Source of the DNA: Cardiocondyla obscurior
Taxonomy: Eukaryota > Arthropoda > Insecta > Hymenoptera > Formicidae
Length of the DNA: 64,000 nt
Reading direction: 5' to 3'
Assembly (NCBI RefSeq): GCF_019399895.1
Contig: NC_091870.1
Coordinates: forward strand, 2,996,001 to 3,060,000
Part shown: positions 11,183 to 22,250 of the stretch, piece after piece
Layout: each line of letters starts with the position of its first letter
Numbering within the stretch: the stretch's first letter is position 1
The notes under the pieces: model-generated
Seen by the model: only the letters and a program-made list of their open reading frames with translations
The model's database searches: none
Told to the model about the DNA's origin: nothing
Position numbers and translations under genes: made by a program

Positions 11183-11695
11183 ATGTTATTTCGATCACGC
11201 ACGAGTGGCCCGCTCGGATCGCAAGACGTAAAAGCGAGGCGCGAAGACGAGGGCGGGAACGATCGTACGGCAGGAAAACGTAACGAAACGCGATACATTT
11301 GTAAAGAAAACTGTATGCTCTTTATTTACTTTTGTCCCTGGCCGATCGTGGAGAGTTTTCGTTTTTCGTACGCTAGGGCTGGAACGTCTCGCTTGTCAAT
11401 TTTATTTCAACGTCCGCTTACCGAACGGCTCTGGTGTCCTTATCTCGGTACGGTATCGGTAATACTATACGTGTTGTCTCTTATCTGTTACATTTTATTC
11501 TCGTATTTCCTCGCGACTCGACTCCCATCCGAGCAATTGTTTACAACATCGTACTTCCGGCCACTTATTCGGCGAAAATGCGATTGTGAAGAATCGCGAG
11601 GGAGTGCTGAGGGCTTGCGTAGTAAGAACGGGGATTGTACGTTAGAATATCAGACGGGACCAGTCGATAATTATGTATTAATAATTTTAAATTAA
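11183..11695 (+). CDS. unsupported 170-codon frame with hydrophobic stretch
   Basis: ATG at 11183 opens 170 codons to a TAA. The middle has a hydrophobic run (TVSVILYVLSLICYILFSYF) that could span a membrane. There is no recognisable family, signal or domain and no splice context, and frames of this length are expected by chance in 64 kb of CpG-rich sequence. Listed because it is the longest ATG-initiated frame here that is not low-complexity. Confidence 0.15.
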   Translation: MLFRSRTSGPLGSQDVKARREDEGGNDRTAGKRNETRYICKENCMLFIYFCPWPIVESFRFSYARAGTSRLSILFQRPLTERLWCPYLGTVSVILYVLSLICYILFSYFLATRLPSEQLFTTSYFRPLIRRKCDCEESRGSAEGLRSKNGDCTLEYQTGPVDNYVLIILN

Positions 11696-12035
11696 AGGTA
11701 TTGAAGTGATTGAATAACGACGTGAAGGATAACGGTTTCAATCCTCGTCGTAAAATTTTATTGCCACAGAAATATGTGTATAATTATAATTAATTAAATT
11801 AAGTTGTATTTAATTAAATTGAATTAAATATATATATGTGTATATATATATATATAGAATTTTATATAATTTATATATACATATTATATGTAAATAATTA
11901 ATATACGATCTATACTAAGACAGCTATATTTAATTTAAATTTAGAACGTCCATCCAGATTTTATTCTTGGTAACGCTCATATATAATTTCTACATATTTG
12001 CCTTATTTAAATTTTTATAATTAAAATTCGAAAAA

Positions 12036-12329
12036 GTGCTTGCCTTCGTTAAACTTCTACTTTGCATATTTTTTTTCTTTTCCCAATATTTCTATATCCA
12101 ATTTTTTGACGCGACAAACTCCGCCGTCGTGCGTTCGGATCTGCGTCGCAAAATCACAGAGCTAGAAAAGGAATCGATTCTGCGGGCAACTTGCGCGACA
12201 GGTCCGATCGGAATGAGCAAGAAGTTGATTGACTGGCGCAAGCCGCTCCTTTTGTTGTCGCACCAGATCACGTTCGACCGGATTTCTGAAGGACTGCTCG
12301 CTAATGTCGCAGTCTGGCTATCTGGCTGA
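12036..12329 (+). CDS. candidate coding segment, 97 codons, no ATG
   Basis: The plus frame starts without ATG, passes a T-rich hydrophobic run and then reads protein-like sequence (SDLRRKITELEKESILRATC, later GMSKKLIDWRKPLLLLSHQI) with balanced composition to a TGA. The T-rich run ending near 12110 may be a pyrimidine tract rather than coding. The opposite strand is open too (12092-12376, also without ATG), so strand is uncertain. A terminal exon or chance are both possible. Confidence 0.2.
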   Translation: MLAFVKLLLCIFFFFSQYFYIQFFDATNSAVVRSDLRRKITELEKESILRATCATGPIGMSKKLIDWRKPLLLLSHQITFDRISEGLLANVAVWLSG

Positions 12330-12382
12330 ATAGCTGATGCCTTATCTAACGCCCGAGTATTATTAACATTATCCAATTTCAG

Positions 12383-12417
12383 GTCTGATCGTCTGACGTC
12401 AGCGCTGAAATATAACC
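12383..12417 (+). other. possible 35-nt mini-exon
   Basis: It is bounded by a good acceptor (TTATCCAATTTCAG) and a GTGAGC donor. Only one frame is open. Joined to the next acceptor at 12484 across a 66-nt intron, that frame reaches a stop after a few codons, so it would not extend the 12484 frame. Confidence 0.2.
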
Positions 12418-12483
12418 GTGAGCTTTTTTTTTTCTTTTTTTATTTTTATACCGAAAATTAGCCGCGTGTCGTCGTCTCCCCAG

Positions 12484-12636
12484 GTGGATATTCCGGTCGA
12501 AGTTAAAGCTAAGAAAATATTTGACGGTCCTCATCGCGAGATAATATTTCCCTCCCTCCGTTCCTCTTTAACTCCGCGCTGCGCTCTCTCACGTAAGATC
12601 CGCTATCGGCGACAAGTAGCCGTTTTGCGTAAATAA
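12484..12636 (+). CDS. candidate terminal exon behind a strong acceptor
   Basis: A long T-rich tract (12424-12450) followed by GTCGTCTCCCCAG makes one of the better plus-strand acceptors in the window. The frame after it reads VDIPVEVKAKKIFDGPHREI and on to a TAA at 12634-12636, 50 codons in all. The first 25 residues have ordinary protein composition and the rest turns arginine-rich. The matching upstream exon is not identified. Confidence 0.25.
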   Translation: MDIPVEVKAKKIFDGPHREIIFPSLRSSLTPRCALSRKIRYRRQVAVLRK

Positions 12637-15185
12637 ATTTGCTTTTACGGGGGGTGATTGCCGGCGAAACGATACCTACGTCAACAAATGCTATTCCGAG
12701 TCACCGACAAAAGTAAAGGTAACCCTCGCGTTTCCTCATCGCTCTCTGTCCGCCGCATAGGCGAGCGAAAAGTTACTCCGAGCGCCCGGCGCGCCGCGAT
12801 AAATTAAACTACGGAAAGATCCTCGATGTGGCTGAGTCATTGTAATACCATTTGGTATTCGGTCAAAAGGATGCATCGACGAGCACCGGCGCGCTTGCAA
12901 ATTTCATTCGCCATCGATCTGTGTAATATTTTCGACGTCGCGAGTGACACTCGACTCTCCCGTTCCGCCGCATGACAAATAATAATGGTAATCGCAGTGG
13001 CCGTTCTACTAATCGTGGTCGGCGTTTAATCATCGATCCGTGCTTCTCTATATCGGAAAACACCGTGAGCGCCGGGCCGGCTATCGCCGTCGTATTTGCA
13101 TCGCGATAATCGTCGCCTATTAACGAACGGGCGATAAATAGGACGCGTTTCGGTGCTCGAATCTCGGTAGAAATCCGCGTGGCGATCGCGCGCCGCGACA
13201 CAAGCGCGTTTTTGCATTATTCGCGCAGGGAGGTTCAGACGCGAATGAGTTTCGTGCACCCGCGCCGTGCTTGGGGGAGAAATAGTTGAGGAAGAATCCC
13301 TCCGTAAATCCATCTCTTTCGCGGGGAAACTTAGTTCCGAGGCATCGGACTGGAAGTCAGCTTAAGCGGCACGAAGGCAACGGAGAAAAGCTCGTCCCCC
13401 CGCTCACTTCGCGCTTGCATACACCAAGTGTCACGGTGTAACGCTGAAAGCAGTAATAGCGATGCATTCCTTTGAAACGCGATTGCACCGTCGGATTTTG
13501 CTCAATAAAGATTTCACCGCTGTCTTAATTAGCCAATTACTTAACATCGGAAAGTTAATGCTATTAAGAAATTAAGTCCCCGCGCGCTCTCTTTATTTAT
13601 TTGAATTAACGTTCAACTAAATCGAAATTTAATTACGCTGGCTCCGCCTCCGGTTTATTATCGCGGAACTGAGGTTGAAAATAAATTAACGGAATTTCTT
13701 TCTCTTTTTCTTTTTTTTTTAATTTTTTCTTTTTTTTTTTTTTTTTTCCTTTGCTACTTCAATCGAAAGGTTCTCTTCCCTTCAGTCGCCTCGTCGTCAA
13801 TTTCTTTATCTTGTCACGTTTATACGTGGCTTGTACCTGCGCGCAAATTACATTGATGCCATCTAATTGCCAGTCGGTCTATCGATTCCCGAAGTCAGCG
13901 TCGGGGCGTATTTCGACGCGAAAAAAATAATCCTCGTAATTAATTTCGTTTCGCGAGATACGTAACGTGCGAGATATCCTTCGAGATATATTCTTTCCGG
14001 GGAATACCGTGGGGTACAACATGGTGGTTCGGTCTATTGGGTAAATATATAGTGCTCGAGTGTGCGTCATCGTGGGCTCGGTACGACTGGTGCATCGAAC
14101 CGTGAGCCTGTGTGCACGCGGGTGCATCCGATTGTCGAGGAGCAATGCATGCAAGAAACGATGTGCTTCGATGCCAATGTGTACACACGTCGATGCTCTT
14201 TGAAGCTCAACCTGACGACGGTAGGGCTTCTAGGAAACTCTCGTTCTCGCGTCTTCTCGCTTCCCCGGTTGATACCTGTCCGCACGCAATTTCGATCTGA
14301 AATATCGTTTTCTCGCCGTAACGATGTTCTATTCGCCGCGCTGATCGTTTAGATACACCCCGAGCGTTGGAAGCCGAGTAAACTCCGGGGACTCTGATAA
14401 GGAACGTCGATCGCGAGAATTGGAGTATAAATGTCTGGCTTGCACAGCAGACGGAATGTAATAGAAGCGCATTGACGTGTTGTATTTATAATCGGTCGGT
14501 ATCGATGGTGTTGCGCGAGCGAGAAGCGTTCAAGAAGCAAAACTTGTAACGGAAATACCTTTTTTTTTTTTTATGTGAAATATTAAGTTATATATATTTA
14601 ACGCGGGAAAATGCATTATGTACCTATTATTAAAAGTTTGGTTTTATATATAATAAATGTGTAGATTAAAAAAAAAGGGAAAAACTTTTATCCAACATAT
14701 ATATTTCTACTTTCTTACAAATTTATCACCCCTGCGGTGAGAAGTGATGTAGCTTCTAAAAACTTGATGAGAAACGTTGTTTTTTTTTTTTCCTTTTTTT
14801 TCTCTCTCATCGAGCAAAGTGTGCTGAACACCTACGTTACGTACCAATGTACCCAGGTTGACGTACTCTCTGAATATTCATGCCGGGCACTCGCGACTTC
14901 TTCCGTAACGAATGTATTCCACGTTTTAACAGTTCCCGTGAGCGCTTTTCGGCCCATTTATTCGCCGTCTCTGTCCGCACTTTAACAATCGATAGTATTT
15001 GGTGGCCGTTGCCCATCGCGGCCGGTCGCGACTGTCGATGTGCACGCGCCCCGTTGCGCTCGCGCTTTGTAACCCGCCGCCCCGTAATTTCCCACCTCAA
15101 ATTTACTCGATTTCTGCCTTATTTACTTTTACCTGACCTATTTCCTTGCGTCGCTCTTTTATGTCACTTACTCCGCCGCGCTTAC
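12637..15185. other. non-coding stretch
   Basis: CpG-rich patches at 12.7-13.4 and 13.9-14.4 kb give overlapping frames on both strands. T-rich DNA lies at 13700-13747 and 14780-14803. No splice-supported frame was found. The C-rich runs at 15201-15217 belong to the 3' part of the exon candidate that follows. Confidence 0.4.
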
Positions 15186-15457
15186 ACCCGCCGCGCTTCA
15201 CCCCCTCCCCCTCCCCCGCGCTCCTTCCGCGCCTCGTAAAAGCGATCGAGTAATTCGAGAATACGAGCGACGCCAATAACTATATAGCCAACCATCCAAC
15301 CGACGCCGTACGGTAGAATGTCACCAGAATGGAGTTTCGAAATTGCCTTCGAACTTGTCCGAACCAGAAGTGCCAGTCCCAGGTGATCGGTAACCGAGAC
15401 AATACGTGACTCCACGACGAGCGCAGCGTCGCTAAATAAAGTATCGCGAAAGAACAT
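15186..15457 (-). CDS. candidate first coding exon encoding a membrane-type peptide
   Basis: ATG at 15457 (minus) opens 90 codons plus two bases to a GTAAGC donor; the apparent stop (TAA) is created by the donor itself, which is what an exon running into an intron looks like. A stop codon lies in frame seven codons upstream of the ATG, so this is the first possible start. Composition is balanced, unlike most chance frames here: FFRDTLFSDAALVVESRIV near the start, then a hydrophobic stretch GVGWMVGYIVIGVARILELL, then a charged tail with a glycine run encoded by three G-rich runs. The peptide could have one membrane segment. The exon would end in phase 2, compatible with the phase-1 entry of the exon at 135-256. 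I do not recognise the family. Alternatively it is a chance frame. Confidence 0.35.
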
Positions 15458-16945
15458 CGTGCGTTTCGAAGATAATCAAACGCACGCCGAAGTTAGGGTA
15501 CATAATATCAGTAGTTTAATAAAAAAAAATTATTAAATTATATGTACGTAAGATTTTTCAAACGACCAACGACTTCTGACGAGCTAACGCGAATTCGAAA
15601 AGTGTAAAGTTCGGAGATTCATTCTTTCTTTCTTTCTTTTTTTTTTTTTTCTTACAAAACTAAATATTAATTTTAATTAATCATCGCGGAAAGAATAGTT
15701 CTTAATTAATACAATTCTATATACAGTCGTACTTTTAACGCGCAAATAAAAAAAATTATTTCTAAAAAGTACGAACGTCGGTGTTTGATTTTTATTCGCC
15801 CGCGAACGATTCGCGATTTCACGGCTATCGACGTCGTGCTGTGAAAATCAACCGCGGGTCTCATTCGAACTTGGTGGAATATCTGCATCGGCGAAAGGTA
15901 GCCTTCGCGCCGGTGAAACGCCGTCGGACTTTTCTCATTTCGCGAGCGGCGTAACGATCGATGATCAAAGCAAGAAACGTGCAAACGGTTCGAGACGTCT
16001 CGAACTGTCGAAGAAACTCCCACGGCGTTAGTCGGCGGAGTTGCGGGAGAGCTTCGGGAAGAAATAGCTAGGAAAACTTCAGTAAGGAATTCCGTGGAAA
16101 TAATTAATCGGGGCGTCGCGCGAATTGTGAAAACGATAGGTCGGCGGTGGGGGTTGGGGGGGGGGTGGAGGAATTGTAGTCTTCATTGTTTGTACCCTTC
16201 GCCGTGCAATTTCCTCCCTTCGCTCGCCCGTCGCCCCCGTTCTCATTATACGTTCGATTTCGCGTAAAAGCTGGACGGCCATCGGTATTTTGCAGTTTTC
16301 AATCTCAGAAATTGGATATACCTAGTCGTAGCCGAACGTAGGAAATGGAAAAGCACGTTGCTTACTTCGTTTCGTGATGCAACACGCGGCACCGGGTTAA
16401 AACGGTAACGGGATTTCAATAAATATAAGTCGAATAAAGGGAAGAAATGGGGGGAGAATCGAGATTTTCATCGATACTCTAATTACACGGAGCACGGCTA
16501 ATTTCTTTACGCTGCAGTGGCGCAATCAATCGATCGGTGATGGAAATTAAAATCGTTTATTTTTTCGCGGTAATATCTGAACGCTTTATTCGCGAAAGTC
16601 GGACACCTCGAGCCTCCACAAATGTTTACAATTCACGATAATATCGGAAGTATTCGAGTGTTCCCTGCGCTTCTTTTTTTTTCTTTTTTTTTCTTTCTTT
16701 TTTTTTACGCTCCTATTGTACGCAGCTTTTACGACCGTTTCGGAGAGATTACAAATATTTAAAGGCATTTGCATGCTAATCGGTGCTTCGGCTAAAGCGT
16801 CGGCGCATTCGGATATTTCCCCTTCGGAAAATATTCCCGTCTCGCGTTATGAAGCGATTTACACCTACACACCCGTGGATTTTTCAAGTCGCACCGAAGT
16901 GGTAATATCTCCCAGATTTACCCCGCGGATTCGTACCTTCGCCGG
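15458..16945. other. non-coding stretch upstream of TATA promoter
   Basis: Poly-T at about 15639-15650, a G-rich run at 16147-16171 (several GGG blocks, potential G-quadruplex) and T-rich DNA at 16674-16705. No supported frame. Confidence 0.4.
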
Positions 16946-16980
16946 TATATAAAAATTTCGCCCTTCATTTCACGTCAGTC
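16946..16980 (+). promoter_or_regulatory. core promoter: TATA box plus initiator
   Basis: TATATAAAA at 16946-16954 is followed by a perfect initiator TCAGTC at 16975-16980. With +1 at the A at 16977 the TATA box starts at -31, the canonical spacing. The following 100 bases are leader-like; ATG at 17080 opens MSQVSYLVDADTKFS, with a GTAAAT donor-like site after 15 codons plus one base. No exon downstream could be linked to it, so the promoter may serve a non-coding transcript, a gene with a long first intron, or be a chance match. Confidence 0.4.
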
Positions 16981-19900
16981 CGCGCGTATCAACACGCGAG
17001 AGCACTTACTTATCGAGATCGGGTTTCGAGCACTAGCTGGGGGTAGCCCTCTCGGTTTGTTAGTCTTCGGCCTTTCGTCTATGTCGCAAGTTTCGTATCT
17101 CGTCGACGCAGACACTAAGTTTTCCCGTAAATAAATCGATCTACGCCGCCGGGGTTGCCGCCGGGGAGTTAACTCGGGCTACAGGTTTTCATTTATGCAT
17201 CAATGGGCGACTGCAGGTTTAAATTTAAAGGCCTCGGAGCCAACCTAAATCTTGCGTTACCTTTATCATCCTTGACGAAGGTGCCCGGCACCCCGAAAAA
17301 CGAGCGTTAAAATTGATTTACCTGTCGGCGTTTCGATTGTTTCGATTCTGAATTATTTGTATTCGAGGAGAAAAAATGAAAACAGTTTTGCTGGTCGACT
17401 CGCACTCGCACAAAGCCGACGCGGATACGTGCATAGTTAGAGAAAAAAAGAAAGAGAGAGAAAGATGTATCGCAATAAATAAAAAAAAAAAATATATATA
17501 TATATATATGAAGGTGGAAAATCCTCGAGCGCGACACCAAGTACAAAGAATAGGAATAAATGGCACGATAGATTGTCAATCCATTGGCGAAGAGCCGCTT
17601 TTTACGGTCTGCTACATAAAGCTATATCGCCGGTACTCTTGGCTCTTTCGTGCGCTTCGTATCGTTTGCATGGCGATATTGCATAAAAACCTGATGAAAA
17701 ATGCATGAAATATGCAACATCGCCGACGCCGACACCGACATTTGAAAGGCGCAAATGCTAAGATGGGCTGTTACGTAAACTTGTCGTTCTTTTCGGTGCC
17801 GGGGCAAAGCCTGAAGGATCGGCAATAAAAACGAATGCAAGCGCAACGAAGTTCGATTGTTACAACCGGCCGCGCATATTTTTATATAGAAAACTTCGTG
17901 AAAAGTCGCCGAAACGTTCACCTTTCACGTTAGATTTTAATTTCAAAAATATCCAGGATAAATGTATATGGTTTACAAAATAAAATCCATTCGACTATTT
18001 CATCGGATGAAAAGCGCGAGTTTTTACTTCGAAACCTACGGGACGAAAGTTAATTATGTTGAAAAATATTCCAGTTCGAGGGAACTGAAGAAAATAGAAT
18101 TTTATACATATAAATTGCCACCTCGATTATCGTGTGAGAGAATCATTGGGAAAACCGCCGGTCGTTTCTCCCGCCCGTATCTTCATATGTTACGACCGCA
18201 TCGATCATTTCGACGTTAATGCAACGTGAAAAATATAATAAAAAGTTATGCGCGGCCGCTACGCTGCCAGGGCGGTACACTGAAATTACATACCGATCAT
18301 GCGCCACCCGTCTATCGGCACGTCCAACTGTAACATGATTTTGTATCGCTAGAAACCGCGCGGAACCCCTTCTGTGTTACACGTACTGGAAGACTCAATT
18401 ACTGCGAAGTTACGAGTACGCCCTGCGCGCGATTTATGCAACGAATCAAACTTATCGGCCGTTGAATGTAAATTCACGTCGAAATGAACTTCTCTTCGAC
18501 GGTAAATTCAACGTGATTTGCCTGGCACCGGCAATACGCGAGATCGCATGTAAAGGTCTGGGCATAATTTGTACATCACACGAGCCGTATAGTATACGTA
18601 CCTATAATAATTCGAAAGCAATCCTCTTTTAACATTGCAATAAAAATACGCGTTGTTATTACCGCAAGCGTAGCAGTTTTTTTTTTTTTCTTTTACATTA
18701 TGAACATTCGAAATGTTTATGTGTCGCATACGGTGTATGAAATTGCGAATGTAATTCCACCGTGAATTATGAATCGCGTAAAGCGGGTTTTAACGATGGA
18801 GGAAAAAAAAAAAAAAAAAAAATGTGGCGAAGTTAGTGGCGTGTCCATGTCGCTATCGACCGATTCAATTTCGCGTATTGTAGAACGGGGATAAACAAGC
18901 CGCGCTTACATTAATGCTCAGGTGCAATATTTAGCATACAATTTTCAAACCTCGAATGTGTCCGGATCGTCGGGTAAAAATGGATTTTAATAAGTGACAA
19001 GAGCACAAGCGAAATTGCGTGTGCGTCGACAGACGATTATGTTCGCGCGGATGATAATCGCGAGTGTGTTACGTCTCGACTCTCGAGCGTCGCGTACCCT
19101 TATCGGCGTCATGCACACACGTGCATACATGTAAGCGCATTGCGCCGATGATAAGCTCGACAAAACGTCACTGTTCCCTCTCGCACCGAGCACGTTGGCA
19201 TCGGGGAGTTTCGTTCGCCTAATCACCGCCCGTACCAAAAGCTACGTCATTGCCACTGACAGCGGCATGCTCTTGACACTTGTACCACGTTAAGTATGTA
19301 ATATGAATTGATAGCGTTACAACGGTGTACTCGATTGTAAGTAAAAAAAAATAAAATAAAACAAAAACGTTAAAAGTAAAGAATATGATAGTCTTATTTA
19401 TTTAGCGGGATTCATTGCAGAACGAGAATATTACGTATAATCAGGATCGCGGAGATTAAATCGTCATTGCGTAAATTAATATTAAAAATTAATTCCTTGA
19501 TGACCTGCTTCTCGTATAATCTCTTTATTATCGATAAACTTTGGAGATGCCAATTAAAAAAATTAAATACTAATTAGAAATATAATAATTTGTCACGCCG
19601 CGATATATCTTGGATTTGAAATTAATTTTGCAGTTCTCGATTCTAAGTGGAAGTAATAAGAATGGAATAAAGAGACACGGTCAAGTCGCAAAGTTGGTTT
19701 AATAATTTATAACGCCACAAGATGCGATTTAAGATTCCGTCCGAATTTGCATTTATGAATTGTTCGCGCGTGTTTGCTACGTTTGCAAACACGACGAACT
19801 TCGCGCCGAAGTAAAGACGATAGTTCCAACACAACAGGAAATTTAATTAAATCTAACGCGAAATGCGTGCGTGAAGAGAGAGAGAGAGGACGTCATTATT

Positions 19901-22009
19901 CACATCGCAAACCGTTTCGTTCGCTTAATTCTACGGGCGCTTTGTCACTGCCACAAGCAAAATTCCGGAAACGACGCCGCGCGTAAGGGCAGCTATTAAA
20001 ATTATTTTTTAATCTCGCAGTTTTGAATACACAAGCTATTCCGCGCCCAACCACCGTTACCTTAAACGTTCCACTGTCGTATTTTAAAAACTAATTGGGG
20101 ATTATTAGCTATAAAAAAAAAAGAAAAAAAATCAACAGCTATTTTGTCGTCGCGTGTCGTCAAGTTCAATGTTCGTTACAACTTTGTTTGAAAAATCTAT
20201 AATCGACGAACATGCAGAATAGATTCGCTTTCGTTTCGATGGATCAAATATTTTTTCAAAGGGGCTGATTGATACCGAAGCCTCCGTGTTTATTCTTTCG
20301 CGGTATCCCGTCGTACTGCTCTTCGAAACGTGATCGCGACAAGTGATCGCAACGTCAAACTAGATTACTCTTTACGACCGGACGATTATTAGCGCGCATT
20401 AATTAAACTCCCGCGACTAACGACTTCGCGAGCGTGTGACACGACGCGTCGTTCATCGCGGTGGACTTAATTCTTCGCACGATCTCGAGCGGGAATCGGG
20501 CACAAGCGTGTTTCGTTCACTTAAATACAATTTGTCCCAATCATTTTTTTTTCTTTTTTCTTTTTAATTTTACTCGCGGCGTTCACTAAACGCGTTTACG
20601 CGCACCGAAAATTATATTTGATACGTTCGGTCGGTTATAAATAAGTTAACCGTCGGAATATATCGCAAATAATCTCCGAATAATCTGCATATTTTTTCAT
20701 GGAGCTAACGAATTGCTGTGTTCGCTTGCGGAGTGGAAAATATTGACAATTGACCCTATCGACTTCGATATACGGTTATTCAGAGAATAAAAAGGGAGAG
20801 AGAGAAAGAGAGCGTGATGGAGATATAAAAAGAGACTGATCCGTGATTGCGTTCGCTCGGCGCAACGTTGTGCAGTTTGTACGCTGCGTCTGTTATGTTT
20901 ATATAAATCACATCGCCTCGCAAAAGCGGAGTTTATATATAAATTTTTTTTTTTTTTTTAAAGTATTTAGAAACACAAGAGAGCCGCGTTTTACACGCGC
21001 AACTTCTACCGCGAAAAACAACAGCTTCGTCAAATATATGTATATCGCGAGAATCTAATATCGTTCGTATTTAAATACGAAATGTCGCATTAAAATTTCA
21101 TCGATTTTAAAGTCATTGATATTTTGCATATTTTCCCCGGTATTTTATTGGCATTTCCTTGCTATTCGTATAACGCTCCCGTGCAAAATTTTCAGATATT
21201 CATCGCCTTTTAAACAACTCCCCTTCTTTCGCAAATATGGAGATTGAAACTCTCGTGAATGTTGCACGCGACGATCGGCCATTTCGCGAGCAAACGGCGA
21301 ACGCGGGTGGGGGAGGAGAGTCGAGATCACGCAATGCAGGATTATGTGAGCTTCCAAAACAAACACCGGGCAGTTTGAATCTCTACACCTGCGCCTAATC
21401 ACGGCGCTCCGCGCGGCGAAACATTTTGCGGTGACTAATTCGCGTGGTGGCTTCCGCTATTGTTGCTCATTGCGAACCACCGTTAACAATGCACCTGTCC
21501 CTTCCGACGAGCCTGCATCGGTGCGCCGCGGTTAATGCTGATGCACGAGTTGCACGTTAACGACCGGCGACCAAGTCGAAACTGCCGGCGCGCGACCGCT
21601 CGTAAATTCCGCCAGCGATATCGTCATACTGCGCCAGTTCCGAAACGACAGTGCGATGCGAAAGTTTGAGCGACTCCCCTAACCCTTATTCGGCCACCCT
21701 TCTCTGTTGTTATTCCACTTTACGCAAGTTTGAACGCGAGCCAATGCGACGATTAAATTTATCAAGAACGTCGGATTTCGTAATAAATTTTTTATTTCTT
21801 TTTTTTTCCCTTTTTTCTATTTTTTTTTTTTTTTTTTTTGCTTTTTCTTCTCGAGCGTTAGAGTAATAATTCAGGTCCGATCTCGTATTTATGTACGCGT
21901 AGATACTTTTATATTGGAAATATGATTATGGATATTTTACTTAGCTTGAAAACAACGGCAATAATATTTTTGCAAAGTATTTTCATTCCACTTTAATTCC
22001 TTATTTCAG
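16981..22009. other. non-coding stretch
   Basis: Contains (TA)n at about 17500-17518, poly-A at about 18804-18822, T-rich DNA at 20545-20565 and poly-T at 20945-20959. Frames at 17376-17708 and 17962-18219 are AT-driven and lack splice support. No gene seen beyond the possible leader after 16977. Confidence 0.4.
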
Positions 22010-22250
22010 GCGCACTTTGCATTACGGTATGCCGGCGAGTGAAATGCGCAGGAGAAATAAAACTTGTTGCCGAGATGTAAATGCGCAAAATGAGAATCCG
22101 AATAACGTAAAGGAACGCGGGAAAGAAAACTCTTGTATTTCAATGAACCCTCCCCCTCTCCCACCCTACGCGTTTAGGAGCTTACTATTATTTCGAAAAA
22201 CAAATTCGTTTTGCCCGGCGTTCGTCGGTACTGATTGCGGGGGAGCTTGA
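22010..22250 (+). CDS. candidate terminal coding exon
   Basis: A strong acceptor (CTTTAATTCCTTATTTCAG) is followed by one base and 79 sense codons to a TGA at 22248-22250. The peptide begins RTLHYGMPASEMRRRNKTCC, has an asparagine/glutamate-rich middle and a short proline run (PPPLPP), and contains four cysteines. A GTAAAT donor-like site at 22077 could shorten it to 67 nt. No upstream exon or poly-A signal could be tied to it and the family is not recognised. Confidence 0.25.
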
